A stretch of DNA of 64,000 nt from Motacilla alba alba (lineage: Eukaryota > Chordata > Aves > Passeriformes > Motacillidae). How positions within the stretch are numbered: the stretch's first letter is position 1; the number at the start of each line of letters is the position of its first letter. Made by a program: the position numbers and the translations under genes. Below the pieces are notes generated by a model. That model was not told where the DNA came from. It did no database searches and was given only the letters and a program-made list of their open reading frames with translations. Location: assembly GCF_015832195.1 (NCBI RefSeq), contig NC_052046.1, forward strand, positions 38,282,911 through 38,346,910, given 5' to 3'. Of the stretch, positions 47,715 to 61,070 are shown piece by piece.

Positions 47715-50700
47715 GTGACAAGATGCAAATATTCTGGATTCTTTCCTTCAAGTGGTAAATGCTGTAGTTTTATGTTCTGAAGGAATGGACTAGTAAGTTT
47801 GTTCACAGCATCACAATGTTTCCTGTTGCACCTTAGAAAACTTCAGTATCTGGTCACCAAACTCATTCAGTCTCTGCCCCTTACCATTTTTGTTGCATAA
47901 AGAAACTGAATGTACTTTTGATCTCCCTTTTTAAAAGGATTTAAGTGTCTCCAGGGGCATTATTCTCTCTCTCAATTAACCCAATCAAATTTATTCAAAA
48001 GATATCCTAAATTTATCATGGTTATATTAGAAATCAGCATTTCCCCCTATACTTATCTAAACACTTAATATTTTACAGAAAATTTACGTCAATGTTCACA
48101 GGCTTGGAAGAATTAGTGATATATCCTTTCACATGTATTGGTTGGGCAAGCTGAGTTAAACAAGCCACGCTATGTCCAATACGATGTTCATCATAAAGCA
48201 GCTGAAAATAAGAAAAGATACAAAAGACTCTTGATGTCCCACAATTAGAGGAATATACCTAAATGAACAAGGAGCAATACAAATTTTTTTCATTGTTGGG
48301 AGTGAGTGAAATATATATCCTTTGGGATACATACACATACACTGAATACACTACTTAGAGTCAAAAATATATTAGAGGGCAAATTGTTGCAAGACTTCAG
48401 CTTACAGTTAGATAAGGAACTGACCAGATGCATTTTCAATGAAAACTTGGGGGAAAAAAATCATCTTCAAGTCCTCTGCAACAGCTGAGCTTTAACTACA
48501 GGTGAAGAACAAAAATGTAAAACAATTTGATACAGACTGCGATTTCCAAGTTATCTTATGTTTCCACAACTGAATCTTCTGTGATGTTTTGAAAGCCCAG
48601 CTGGAAACCAAACAGAAAGTTACAAGTAAACTATACCTCTACTATGCTTTGCTTTGGAGTACCATAGATACGGAACCATAGCAACATGTGATATCACCAG
48701 GAGTTCTTAATGGAAAAAGAGAAGTAGTTCAAAATAAACATCAGTTACAGCTCATCTTAACAGTACAGATTTCCCACCAATTCATAATTCACAGTTAATA
48801 TGCTTCTTTCTTGCAAGAAAGTTTAAGTCATCTGAAAAATACAACTAGAATAGCTGACTTCAATATCCACTTTTAAAAAAGCTCTCAATCTTCCTCTACC
48901 AAAATTGATATTATGTCAAAATAACCCACAAAACAAAAATTTTAAGCATCTCCAGCACAAAGACTTGTCTTGCAATAAAGAACTTGCTATGAAGAACTTG
49001 CAGTGAAGAACTCATACTTGCATGCAAAATAGCCTTTCATTTTTATAAGTCATCAACACAAGAAACATAAGGAATACTACTTTTAAAAGTTAAAATGGTG
49101 ATATCATAAAAGTGAGCACCACAAAGTATAAGTGACTGAAGATTAGGTCCTTGTACCAGGAGACTCACATTCACATGCACAAAACACTGATTATCTTTTC
49201 TGATTAGAAAACAACCACAATAGAATACCCAGTGAACTCAGCAACTAATGGAGAGCTCAATGGGGAAATCTTAAATACTTCTTCAGAAAAAAACAATATT
49301 TAAAAAGTTTCTATATGATGTTTTAAGGCTCTGAGTTCAGATGCAAGTTGAATCTTCTCTTCAAGTCTTAAGGTCAGTTAACCCTCATTTAAGTACAAGA
49401 GTAGGAGTTACCAAAGGACTCATTGCAAATTAGTTTTTCACTATGTTTTTATGCAGAACATAAAGGTGTGGCAGAAGGCCATAAACTCCAAACTGCAAGC
49501 CTTGCAGCTCTCCCTTAGAAGAAGAAGAAATTGATTCTGGATGTATTCCTTTGTTTTCTCAGACCTGTGGCAAGTTGCACATATTTTTCTCTGTCTCTCT
49601 TTTTTTTTTTTCAAAGTATACATCATCTCAAAATCAGCTTCTGGACATTTTTCTGAGAAAAGATTTATATGTAGGATGCACTGTGATGCCAAAACACCTG
49701 AAATTTAGTTTCACTGTGACCACAAAATAACTGTGGAGCAAGAGCAAAAAAGGCCCACACCATGTCTTGTCAGTTTAAGTTTAAATATTTTTATGTAATG
49801 GATGCTGAACATAAAATGATAAATAAAAGTCCCAGTTAAGTCAGTTTTTAGGATGTTGAGGAAAAGATCATAATTGCATATTTAGAATGGAGATTTTTCA
49901 TTACTAAATAAAAAGCCTGTGAGTTATTGCAATCTAATTATATATCATCAATAGTATTTTTTTTAAAAATCTAGTTGCTTTCTTTCAATAGATTACAAGG
50001 TTAAAAGGCACAATTCTACCCAACCTTTTCTACCTTATTCTACCCAATATTTTTAAAGATATCTTAATTGTGGAGAAATATTTTCTTGGTTATACCTTCT
50101 ATATAATGTTTTTATGGGTCTGACTTGCTGATTTGCACTAAGTTGAAAATCATTCCTCTCTAAGTGATGCTGCAAATTGAATGAATGCGCTACAGATAGC
50201 CAGAAATAAGAAGCTGATTCATCTGCCAGAAAGAGGACACTGCTTTAATAATAGACTGAATAAATGATATCCACAAACTTTAAAAAAGTGTTTATCTGAG
50301 GAGAAGCTTGACATAGCCTTGTAAATAACAAGCTTTATTGTCTTGTATTTCTCAGCATGTTGCCATATTAAAAGTTGACATAGTAGGAGCCAAAGGCCAA
50401 GGTGTTTCCATCTTTTACAAGGAGTACCTATAAATGTTTTACTGGAAGTAATAAATACATTTATAAGTATGCTGGAACTAAATAATTTAGAATGTATTTA
50501 AAGTACAAAATAGTTAAGGGGTAACAGCAACCTCTACATGTATTTTACTCTATTTTGAAAGCAGCATGTTTAACTATAAATGTCTGAGATGCATTCAAGA
50601 AAATATTCATTATGAAAACCCTACTTTCCAAAAAATTCAATGTACCTGCAGCAGTGTCTGAGTTTCTCAAACATTTTCAAAACCTACATGTTTACATTTA

Positions 50701-51930
50701 AAAATATATATTGTCTATCTGTAAACACATTAATAAATACTAAAGGTCTAGCACTGAGTCAATTACTGCAGTAACATATCAACAGTTAGCGACATAAACA
50801 GCCAGTCCTACAATGTGCAATGTAACTGTAACCTTACGACAGCAAGAAAGAATATGATAATAGATCCAACAAGGCCAGAATTTTATTAGAAGTCCTAATA
50901 CTACTAATTTCCTGCACTTTCTTAGGATAGTAATCTAATTTTCTGTAAAATAGCTCTCCTTACAAGTGCGCTTTTACTGATACTGTAAGAGAAGCCCAAT
51001 ATTGATTCTATTAATTTCTTCAACACCTTTGGATGAAAATACCCATGGATTTACCTGTAATATCCCATGTATGTATCAGCACTCTTTTTCTGGTGGAAGA
51101 CTGCAAGAATATCAAATCCAAACCTGCTACCTGACCATGACATTTTTTGAATAAGACCATTCACATATAAATTTTTATATTAATCTAGCACTGGACCATC
51201 CATAGACCAAATATTTTTGTCTCAGTTTGGATTCCCTTTCATTTACCACAGCACAGCACAGTTGGAATTAAAGCCATTAAAAGTCAGTTATCTCTGAGTA
51301 ACAGAATATATCAGTCCCTAAAAACATTGATCTAAATAGAACACACAAGAAATATAGAAATCATAACACCAAAAGGGGTGAGATTTATACACCAGCATCA
51401 CAGTCATGAAGTTCCAAGCTTCCTTGGGAGAGCCCATAAAAGATGGCACAAGAAAAATACTACCTGAACACAATAAACTGCAGAGAGTGCAGTACAATTT
51501 CTCTCTGAAATTCACAGCTCTTCAGAAAAAAAAAAAAAAAAAGCTTCGTTACTTCTTTTTTTTCTTTAAATTTTACATCTGCATATCCTAAAGCAGACTG
51601 ACTGGTCTAATGTGTCTGCACTATTCTGAATCTCATTGTGCACAATAAAAATCTGGCTGTAACAGCACAGACAGAATTCTACCTACTTGCATATCGAGGC
51701 ATAGGCACACATGCACTATGTTAGTACTTGGCAGTTTAAAATTCTACTAGAATTTCAGGTAGAAACTTCATCAAGTTTGAGTATCTTAAAATATAAGATA
51801 GACAAATATCTTAACCCAGGAGTGCTTTCTTGGCATTGGTATAAAGGAAGAACTGTTCATTACTTCTTCATACTTTCTGAACTCTACAAAGAGCAGTAAT
51901 TTTCTCACACTAATAATAATTTATCAGGAC

Positions 51931-52602
51931 TGTGGGGTTTCCAGCCCCGGATTGGGGTGACCCCAAAAGATGGAAAAGTCCCTCCTCCAACCCATGCCTT
52001 TGAAGAAAGACTCAGTAGTCTTCTGTTGTCTGTTCTCAAGGTCGTTTATTGTTAGTTATCTAAAGGATTCTTCTCCTGAACTGCTGTGGCCCGTTCAGCA
52101 GCTCAGACAAAGGCACACTGCCCTCCCAGGGGGCTGGTGCCATCTTTTATATCATATATTACGTACTACATGTTTATGCTTTTCCCCCAATGCCTACTAT
52201 CTACATTGAATAGTGACTTTCCACTCTAGACCAATCTGTGAGTGCCAACATCACCAAAGACATGGAGGTTAGGAAGGAGAAAGAAGGAGGACAGGGCACA
52301 CCCAAATCCCTCCATCTTAGAACTCCTTACCCCCATGTACAAAACTTGGACCCCTGCATACAAGGCTTAAAACCCCCTTGTACAGCACTCAAAAATCCTA
52401 CCCTTCACTTTGTGACTACTTCTACTACAATACCTAAACTTGTGTGTGTGGCTTGAAATTCTTCATACAGAGTTAGTAATTTGCTCCATGGGCTAAGATC
52501 AAAACCCCACGTGTGTCTTTGGCTGCATGCCAGGGTCTCAGAGCCCCCTGCTAGTGGCTCTGGCCATCCAGGGCACCCAGAGGGATGTCCTGGATTCCGA
52601 CA
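51931..52602 (-). mobile_element. ERVK-like solo LTR, structurally intact
   Basis: On minus it runs from TGTCGGAATCCAGGACATCC to GGGCTGGAAACCCCACA, 672 bp with TG...CA ends. Promoter and 3'-end signals are in order: a TATA box (gatataaaaga, rc at about 52143-52153) and AATAAA (rc in cgtttattgtt, about 52045). The flanking 6-mers caggac (51925-51930) and caggat (52603-52608) match at 5 of 6 bases, the duplication size expected for ERVK. No internal sequence is present, as after LTR-LTR recombination. Confidence 0.85.
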
Positions 52603-53302
52603 CAGGATCATCATGGCTGTGGCAGGCCCTGTTCAGTAGTAATGTAGACTTCTCTAGCATTCACAGGATTCCTCTAATTCAGCCTTATTCTGCTAGAGAA
52701 AGTTCTCTTAACCCACCATGCAGTGGCCAAGAATATATTTTTAAATACAATATTATAAATATATTTTAAGAATATATTTTTAAAGTGTGGTTACATCCAA
52801 CATGATTGGGGTAATGCTTGGTAGGAAATGAAGAAATATGAATGAATCATAGAAGTGAACAAATGTTTTTTTAGCTAGCAGCTTGGTCCCGAGATAGAAA
52901 CAGTGGATCAGTAAAATCAAACCTGTAGGCAAACATCTCTGCTTCCCTAGAGGTCTGTCTGGAAAGAAGTAAAACCTTTCCTTTTATCCCAGCTTTAAAA
53001 CTCTTACTACTAGAAAAGTTATTACAGAAGAGGACAAAAGAACAAAACCATTTTACTTCTGGGTAAAATGGATGAAATGCAGTATATGGTTAGGTATTAT
53101 AACAACAAGTAATATTTTTTTATAGCACTCTTCAAAATAATGCTAGGTCTATTGAAGATAAAGTAGCAGACTGTTGTGCAAAATTGGGTTAAAACATCAA
53201 CAGAAAAAGAATTACATGTATAGTACTAATTTTCTTTGACTAAAGAAGTTTTGAGAAGTCAGAGCTGAGAGAGATTACACATTCTTTTTTCTGTTACTAA
53301 TG

Positions 53303-53386
53303 GGAAAAACAGCAAAAGGTGGAAAGTACAAAAATTTTTAAAAAGGAAAAACAGCTAGAGGTGGAAAACACAGAAATTTTTAAAAA
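53303..53386. repeat. 42-bp tandem duplication
   Basis: Units 53303-53344 and 53345-53386 both start ggaaaaacagc and end aatttttaaaaa, with a few substitutions. Confidence 0.85.
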
Positions 53387-53456
53387 GAAATCAGGTAAGA
53401 AAACTGCAATTATTCCACTACATGTCAAAGCAGAAAAGAGGAATGTGAGAAAAGCC

Positions 53457-53500
53457 CCTGAAAAATACTGAAATATATCCTGAAAAATACTGAAATATAC
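53457..53500. repeat. 22-bp tandem duplication
   Basis: Two adjacent copies of cctgaaaaatactgaaatat followed by at or ac, differing only in the last base. Confidence 0.9.
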
Positions 53501-53527
53501 TATTTCCTTGAATTAACAAGTCCATTC

Positions 53528-53579
53528 AAAAAAAAAAACAAAAACAAAAACAAAAAAAAAAAAACCAAGCAAACAAAAA
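53528..53579. repeat. A-rich low complexity
   Basis: Poly-A broken by single C residues (AAAAAC units). Confidence 0.9.
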
Positions 53580-56500
53580 CATGCCTCAATTCTAAATTCA
53601 AAAAACAATTACTGAGGGAAAACAATTTGAAAGGAAAATGAAAGAGACACCAATGCGAAAGACAGGGTTTAAGCCAAAGCTTTTAAAATCCAAGCTTAAA
53701 TTAAAATTTTTATAAAAGAAACTACACCTTTGCCAGCTGTTCTTTCTAACCTGAGCTAAAATGCTGTGGATGATCTAAAGAATATATAACTTAAGAAATA
53801 TTTTATTTACCTCTGTGCCCCTACATGAACAAAGCATCTAAACAGTCACACTACATATCTTTTAGGGGCATAGTCTCTCCTAAACAGGTAACTTTTTTAC
53901 TTAAATCCTACTGGTGGTAGATTCAACCCAACAAAACAAGATGTCTCTGCATCCAGCATGAAAGGGATTCCCTCACTGCAAAATATTTTGAAGACTAAAG
54001 CATAAATTGGTTAAAAATTGCTGGATAAATTAATGGAAAGTAATGCCCATCATGCTCCTAAGTACGCAACATCATTTCTGTCTCAGTAATTCCCAGACAT
54101 GAGTGCTCCCAGTAGTTGTATGCTTTAACTGTGCTCTTATCAATGTAAAATTTTGATAGAATGAGTAAGAACATATTCCTAGTTCAATGTATTTTATTCT
54201 CATTTATTGAGTTTAAAATGTTCACAGTGGCCAGTGAACATTTGCCTCTTAGGGGCAAAAAAGTGTGAGCTCAAAGTCTGGTAACAGTTGTGCTAGGTGT
54301 CTTACTTCCTCTCTTAGCTTCAATCACCTACTTTCTGCTATACTTACTCAAAATATTAAAATTACCTCAATACTAGCCTATTCACATAGGAGAGGGAAAA
54401 AAAGAAACAGAAAATGGTTATGAAAATAACCATTGCAAAAATTACTTGCAAGTGATTTTCATTTGATAGCTGTATTTTCTATCATATTATCATTCTTTTT
54501 TTGTTGACAAGTTTCCTAGATTTTGATCTTGTATTGCAGTGTTACTCTACTGGAAAAAGTTCATATTCTTCTAGCAGTTACAGTGGCATAGTGAAGAATC
54601 ATTTATGGGAGCAACTGCTGGATTGAAAAATGTGCCCTTACTAGAAAAGGTATTTGGCAGTCTGCTTGACTGCAAATCATGGTGTATATACTCAGGGCTC
54701 CCAGACAACAGATTGAAATATCCTTTCTTTTTTTCTTTTTTCAGAACCGTAACATCTCCTGTTAAGCTGAATCAGCATTTCTGGAATATGCCCATATTTT
54801 CAGTGAAAGGAATTACAACTCTGGTGTTAGTATTCAAACTGGACTGAAGCCCAACATTAAAATGTCCTGGTTAAGAACACTACTCCAAAGCTTTTGTATG
54901 TGAGAATATATTGTTATGCTAGCTAGTCTCAAAAATCCAGTCTAACTGACATTCAAGAATACTTCACCTTATTTGTATCCTACATATGTATTTCCAGACA
55001 GGATCAGCTTCCCAGAGGCATATTTCAAACCTTAAAGAAGAGCAACAGTACACTAGAGTCTTTTCTGCATTTTTTTTCTTCCAAGAGAGAGAAGAATCTG
55101 AATTTTCTGATTGGCATTGTTCTCAGTATAAGCTGCAGGGTCAATAATGGCTTGTAAATTGAATTTTGTAATGCATAAATACTTTATTTCAACAGGACTA
55201 TAAAAATTGAGATCTTAAACTGTCCAGAAAACTGGAAGATGTAGGAAAAAGATAGAGGCATACTCTCTAGTACTTATTGATGTGGTTTGCTACTTGCAAC
55301 AACTCTATAGTCAGAACTATTTCTTCTAAACTCTATTTATTTGGATTTCATTATAATTCAGGTGTGCTCTTAGAGGGGATTTAACTTCACCTTTCTCAAC
55401 AAAAAACAGTTGTGTTCTTACAGCCATGGTTAGCTTTTTACTAAAAAGGAACAGGGTCATAAGAACATGCGTGTCATGGTCAAAAGAACAACATTAACAG
55501 GGACTATCCTGATCCGGGTACAGCTATTGACTGACTCATGTGAAACGTGTTATATCTCAAAGTTTATGAATAGTGTAGCTTTAAAAAGTACCCAGGTTAA
55601 TGATCCAACACTAGATCATAAATCAAATATTAGAAGTATTTTTTGACACTCTAGGCTTTCCTACTTTAAAAGTCTAGAATTATTTATTTTTATTTGCAGT
55701 ATCAAACCGAAACATTAAAGTCCCAAGCTAACAACATCATTTCCTTGTAGGACAACAACAGTTTTATTAAGTACACAAAACTGTTATCTGACCCCATTTT
55801 TATTCTTGTTATTTTTTTGTATAAGCATCTCAGCCTGTCACAGTCCTAAGTACAGACCTTTAAAAACTTCTCTAATGCCTGTATTGTTTTATTTTCTCTT
55901 TAAAAAATGTGTTCTGATGCAGATTACTATTCCAGAGGTCAGAGTAATAAACATGTAATAAAGATCTACATTCACTGAGTCAATGGCAAAGTCCAAGATT
56001 TCACCCAAGGTTCCAAAGTTTTTAAATGGAAGTATAAGAGATCAAAGAATGTACTTTCAGCTTTTAATTTGCTTTAGATTTTAAAAGGATTCAAGAAAAA
56101 AACCCACACAATTTAATAAAATATGGAAGCATAATTCTACTATAGAAAGGAATATATATACTTAAGCTATATTTTAATTTATCTGAATACATGTTGAATA
56201 TATTACAACTATTTTAATCTCACAAAGAGCAAAATTAAACTATTTCAGTTCAGACTGAATGGAAATATTTTTTAAAGAAAAATGGAAAGAATATCTTTCT
56301 TGATAGAGTTTTATGAATTAATTAGTAAGTAACTGATTTTTGCACTATAAAGGAATTTGGAAGTGACATAAAACCCTCATGGGCTCTTGTATAGGAAGCC
56401 AACAAACTAAAAAATGTCTTCCAAAAAATCTGCAGAATATAAAGGCTAAGTTTTTTTTTCCTGCTACTTCTCAGTTTAAGGAAACCAGCATCACTCTGTC

Positions 56501-56941
56501 AAACAATGAAAAGCTTAAAGAAAAGAAAGGTCACTGCATTGTCATTCAGAAGCATGCACAATACATAATATTTGAAAAAGAAACTGAGCACAGGATATCA
56601 GTCTGAAATATTGAGATAGAAAAGCATTCAAAGAATTTGTTTATGTAGGAAAAAGAATGAAAGTACTGATATTTAAGCTGACACCTCTTGAAAATCTAAA
56701 GTTGAACTAAGACAAATATTATGAAAATTAGTAGAAAGTAGAGATGGTGTTGGCATTTTACACATTTTCAGGTAAACAATGCCGAAGAAAAATCAGTTTA
56801 GGAGCAACAGATAATGTAGTCTTCCTGGATAAAATCCTAAATATTAACCCAAATAAACAATTTTTTTTCTGTTTTGCATACAAAAAACAATATGCTGTAT
56901 TGTTTATTTGAAAAGAGATGCTGCAATTTTTTTTTTTCCAG

Positions 56942-57133
56942 AAGAATGGGACTCTTATCACTAAGTAAACTTCAGATTGTGGGTCTTCAGATTGTAACTG
57001 AAGCTTGTTTACTACATCATCACACATTATTGCCTGAAGACCTTCAGTCCACATTCAAGGATTTCTTCCTCAGGATTGTTCTGCTGGACCACCATAATTT
57101 TCCCCCAATATGGAATGTGAAGAAGAAAGAGAG
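56942..57133 (+). CDS. Coding exon 7 of the unidentified gene
   Basis: The best single exon in the window. The acceptor is a run of 13 T followed by ccag (ends 56941), and the donor is GAGAG|gtaagg. One frame is open throughout: one base, 63 codons, two bases (AG). The peptide begins RMGLLSLSKLQIVGLQIVTE, then ACLLHHHTLLPEDLQ, TFKDFFLRIVLLD and PPIWNVKKKE. Immediately after the donor the genomic frame stops (TAA). The leading A joins AG of exon 47626 (Arg) and the trailing AG joins C of exon 61071 (Ser). Leucine-rich amphipathic stretches suggest a helical fold. No domain or signal peptide is seen, and the function is unknown. Confidence 0.8.
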
Positions 57134-60100
57134 GTAAGGGGAGACAGTAAGCAAGAGGTTTGGTTAAGAGGTCTTTTAAGATGAAACAATAGATAATTTG
57201 AAGATTTAACCTTATCACATCTCGACAAACAGAAGTATCAATGAGGTCAGCTTTGCTGGCAAGTGCCTTTGGCTTTACAGGTTAGACCCGCACAATCATA
57301 CCTATACCTCAGAGTGCTGCACAGGTAGGCAAAATCTTAGCAAGTAAAATACAAGACAGAAAAATGTGAAAGCTCCCATAAGACAGAAAATACATTATCA
57401 ATATGCAATTTCCCATCAAAATATGGCATCTGATTTCCTTTAGTGACAAGGTAACTCAGCCAGTTGAATAAAGGAAGTCAGCTGATGCAATCTTTTTGGA
57501 TTTCAGTAAAGCCTTTGATACTGCCTCTCCCAGTATCATTCTGGACAAAATATGCAGGACACAGCTGCATAAATGTATTGTGGGATGGATGAGCAACTGC
57601 CTCAGAGCTCAGGCACAAAAAGTTACAGTGAATTGGGTGACATCAGACTGGTGATGTCTCACTACCAGTGTTCCACAGGGATCTGCCTTCAGCCCTGCAC
57701 TCTTCAACATCATAAATGACCTGGACACAGAACTGGAAGGGATACCAATAAGTTTGCTGATGATATAAAACTGGTCCCTTGAACGCAGGGAGACCCTGTT
57801 GAGAAAGATCTCAACAAATTACGGATCTGGGCAATCACCAACCACATGAACTTCACCAAGGGACAGTGCCAGATTCTGCTCCTGGGATGCAGCAACCCTG
57901 GATGTCCAGACAGATCCAGCAGTGCCACAGGAAAGGATGTGGGAGTCCTGTTTAATGGAAAGCTGAACATGAGCCAGCAGTGCCCTGGCAGCCAGGAGGA
58001 CCACCCATGTCTTGGGGGACATCAGGCATAGCATCGCCAACCAGGAAAGGGAGGGGATTGTCCTGCTCTGCTCTGCACAGAGGTGGCCTCACCACAAGTC
58101 CTGAGGGCAGTTTTTGGTGCCACAATGTAAGATATTAGGCTATCAGTGTCCAAAGGAAGGCAATGAAGATGTTGAAGGGTCTTGAGGGCAAGCCGTATGA
58201 GGAGTGGCTGCGGTCACTTGGTCTGTTCAGCCTGAAGGAGACTGAGGGGAGACCTCACTGCAGTTACAGCTTCCTTGTGAGGGGAAGAGGAGGGGCAGAC
58301 ACTGATCTCTGTGTGACAGTGACAGGACCCAAGGGTTGAAGTTGTGTCAGGGCAGGTTTAGGTTGGATATAAGGAAAGGGTTCTTTACCCAGAGGGTGGC
58401 TGGGCACTGGTACAGGTTCCTCAGGGAAGTGGTCACAGCACCAGCCTGGCGGAGCTCAAGTGTTTGGAAAGCACTGTAAGGCACATGGTGTGACTTGTGG
58501 AGATGGTGCTGTGCAGGACCAGGCGCTGGACTCAATGATCCTCTTGGGTCCCTTCCACCTTGGACTTTTCTGTGATTCTGAGACTAATATTTTTAGTAGA
58601 TTTAGTGCAATACTTGAGGCAACTAAGTTGAAAGAGGAATTCTGTTGTTCTTGCATTCCACACCAGATTTTCAGAAGAATTCAGTATATAAAAACTCAAA
58701 ACTGATTTCATAGTCTTACTATGTCACAAGTATATATTTTCCCCCACCTATTAGACTCACTCATACCATCTTGATATTTTCCGAAAGGTCCAGCACATTT
58801 ACTACTTTGAGGTTTTAAGAATGGTTTTTTTTTCTGAGTCTGAATTTCTTACATGAAAGGTTGTCCAAATTTCAGGATTTGTTTCAATGAGCACAGATTT
58901 CAATTTAATGTAAGAAATTACTCGCTTTGTTTTCCAATATTATTTAATGTACCTTGAGCAAGTCCCAGAAGTGCTGGCCCTTAGAAGCTACTTAAGCCTA
59001 TAACTCCTACTGAAATCAAGCTTGAGACCCATGGGATCAAGCTCTTAATCTGTTAGTCACTCCTATTTAATTTGTAAAGAAATTGAGTGAGGTTGTGGAA
59101 GAGGTATTAATAGTTACAGAATCTGGGAAGATGAATCATATATGACTATTCAAGAATATAAATTGATATTTTAAAAAACAAAGCACACAATCTAAAAATA
59201 TTTTTAGGGATGTAAACTGTTTGAAACCAATGGAATTAAATCACATAAATAAACTGAGACAAAAGCTTACACAATTCCTGCATTATTCTTGCAGGAGTGA
59301 CTGTTCTCTTTGACAAATTAAACTTTATTTAATTCCTCAAGTATCAAAGCCCTGTAAAATTATACTGGAAGGTAATCTGAAGAGAGAAAAAAATTACTTG
59401 TCACTAGTTATTTTTGCTTTTCTTCATCAACATATTAAAGGCAGGCATGCTTTCACACAATTTCATAATAACAAGTTGTCTTGTTCCTGACACAAATATT
59501 ATCCAGAAAAATTGATGCTGTTATCAGTATATCTCAGCCACACAAGAATAGATCACACCAAAGATGACATAGAACATAATCAACTACAGTCTAGAGGCAG
59601 CCAGTGGGGGAAAAAAAATATGACAGATCTTGGAATATCTTCCAGAGTCAGAAGTATGGATCAGACTTCTCCAATCAGCTAAATCTGTTAATTACCTGGG
59701 ATAATCCCAGAGTTTTGCCAGGCCACCCACTTACTGTATTTTTAGAGTTGGTCTTTTGGAGCTTCTTATGAGAGAGAAAATATTGATGAAGTATGTAAAA
59801 ATAAACCAAATTTCATAAAACAGACTTGTTTGTTATAGCAAAACTGTAGACCATATAGAGCCATATTTTTAAAGGGAACTCCGTTCTAAACTCTGCTGTA
59901 AGTCATCTTCTTGAAAAGTCTTAAAAATCAATGGGAACAAGATCATCTGATATCTTTACAGAAGTTGTTCCTCTTTTTAGTTCAACTGCTTTTCCACAGT
60001 ACTTTTCTTATTCCTGTATTTGTCATTAATTTTCAGTTTACTTTCACTGCCTCTGTTATAGTGACGTTCCTCTTGTCCTAGCCCATTCTTGCATGTTTGT

Positions 60101-61070
60101 GAATAAACTGTAAAAACACAGTCCTTAAATAATCATTGACAATGACATTTTCAATGAACACGTATTAAATGTCTCAAAAGCCACAGAATCACATGACAAA
60201 TACCTATTTATGTTTTTCCTAATGGACTCCAATCCTAGATTTGATCCAGGACATACTTCCAAATGTATGTGCTACTATTTTAAATCAGGAGGTAGTTGCT
60301 TACAGGATAGCAGACAGCAGTTATCAGAACAATTAACTCTGGTCACTAAAAATTCCTTACATACACTTACAATACCACAAAGATTAAAAACCACAAAATA
60401 AAGAGCTTATCACAGCCACCATGGTATTCTTGCCAGTCCATGTTAACATTTCAGTTTTGTGTAACTCTTGTCTACCTATCTTTCATGGTGCAGGTCACTG
60501 TATATTTTAAAAGTTGGTTGGGGTTTTTTGGGGTTTTTTTCCCCAGGATCTAATTGAGCTCTGTCTATGTGAGTGAGCTGGTACCTGACACTGACAACAT
60601 GTGGAAAGCAATTTCTCCAATTGCTTGAAAAGACTATGGAATCAGACATGACCAACTGCAGCCTAGAATATCTGGCAGCAAGCCTATTAGTGCTGAAAGG
60701 ATGGACAAACAAATTACTTACATAATATACACTCTCTTCATTTCTGTCATGGCAATCACTGTCCTGAAACAAAAAGTTGAAGCTTTACTTTTAACATCCT
60801 ACAAAACTTGTCAGAAGTTTTAAAAGTTAAATACATAATTTATTCTATATGAAATACACCTAAGTAGTATTCCTACTGCCTCTTGAAGTACGCTTCCTTT
60901 TCATTCCCTAATTTCCTCAGTGTGGGACCTCAGACCTTCATTAGATACACTTAATCTCAGCAACTGTTGCACATTTCATGCAGGAGATTGTGAAGGAAGG
61001 GGAAAACAGTTCTATTTCTTTCTGTAAGGCACTGCCTTTAGTTTAATTTTTTGCCTCTGGATGTATACAG
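57134..61070 (+). other. Predicted intron (3.9 kb)
   Basis: It contains a CR1 copy (57437-58581). The 58600-61070 part is unrecognised AT-rich DNA. A 42-nt minus-strand segment at 60722-60763 has striking splice-like borders. Confidence 0.55.
57437..58581 (+). mobile_element. CR1 LINE, 5'-truncated, RT to 3' end
   Basis: It starts in RT with a block reading like DAIFLDFSKAFDTASPSI (57485-57540), then TSVPQGSAFSPALFNI (57660-57710), and the catalytic block frameshifted near 57755. The ORF2 C-terminus follows ('cagcagtgccctggcagcca', 'gtctgttcagcctgaaggag') and then the 3' UTR, ending 'ctcttgggtcccttccacct' and tail 'tgtgattctgag'. Frameshifts and stops make it inactive. Confidence 0.87.

Larger units (their letters stand above)
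47715..56941 (+). other. Predicted intron (9.2 kb)
   Basis: It contains the solo LTR at 51931-52602, two short tandem duplications (53303-53386, 53457-53500) and an A-rich tract (53528-53579). Possible alternative exons at 49457 and 54745 are discussed elsewhere. The intervals 47720-51930 and 53600-56930 are otherwise unrecognised AT-rich DNA. Confidence 0.5.

Noticed and set aside
52879..52920. Possible exon after gtttttttag reading LAAWSRDRNSGS
   Set aside because: Between exons 6 and 7 the required phase gives an immediate TAG; the donor gtaaaa is weak.
54746..54811. Candidate exon after a strong acceptor (ctttttttcttttttcag at 54745)
   Set aside because: The open frame enters after one base, but every GT in it leaves phase 0, which cannot join exon 7. 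The donors are weak.
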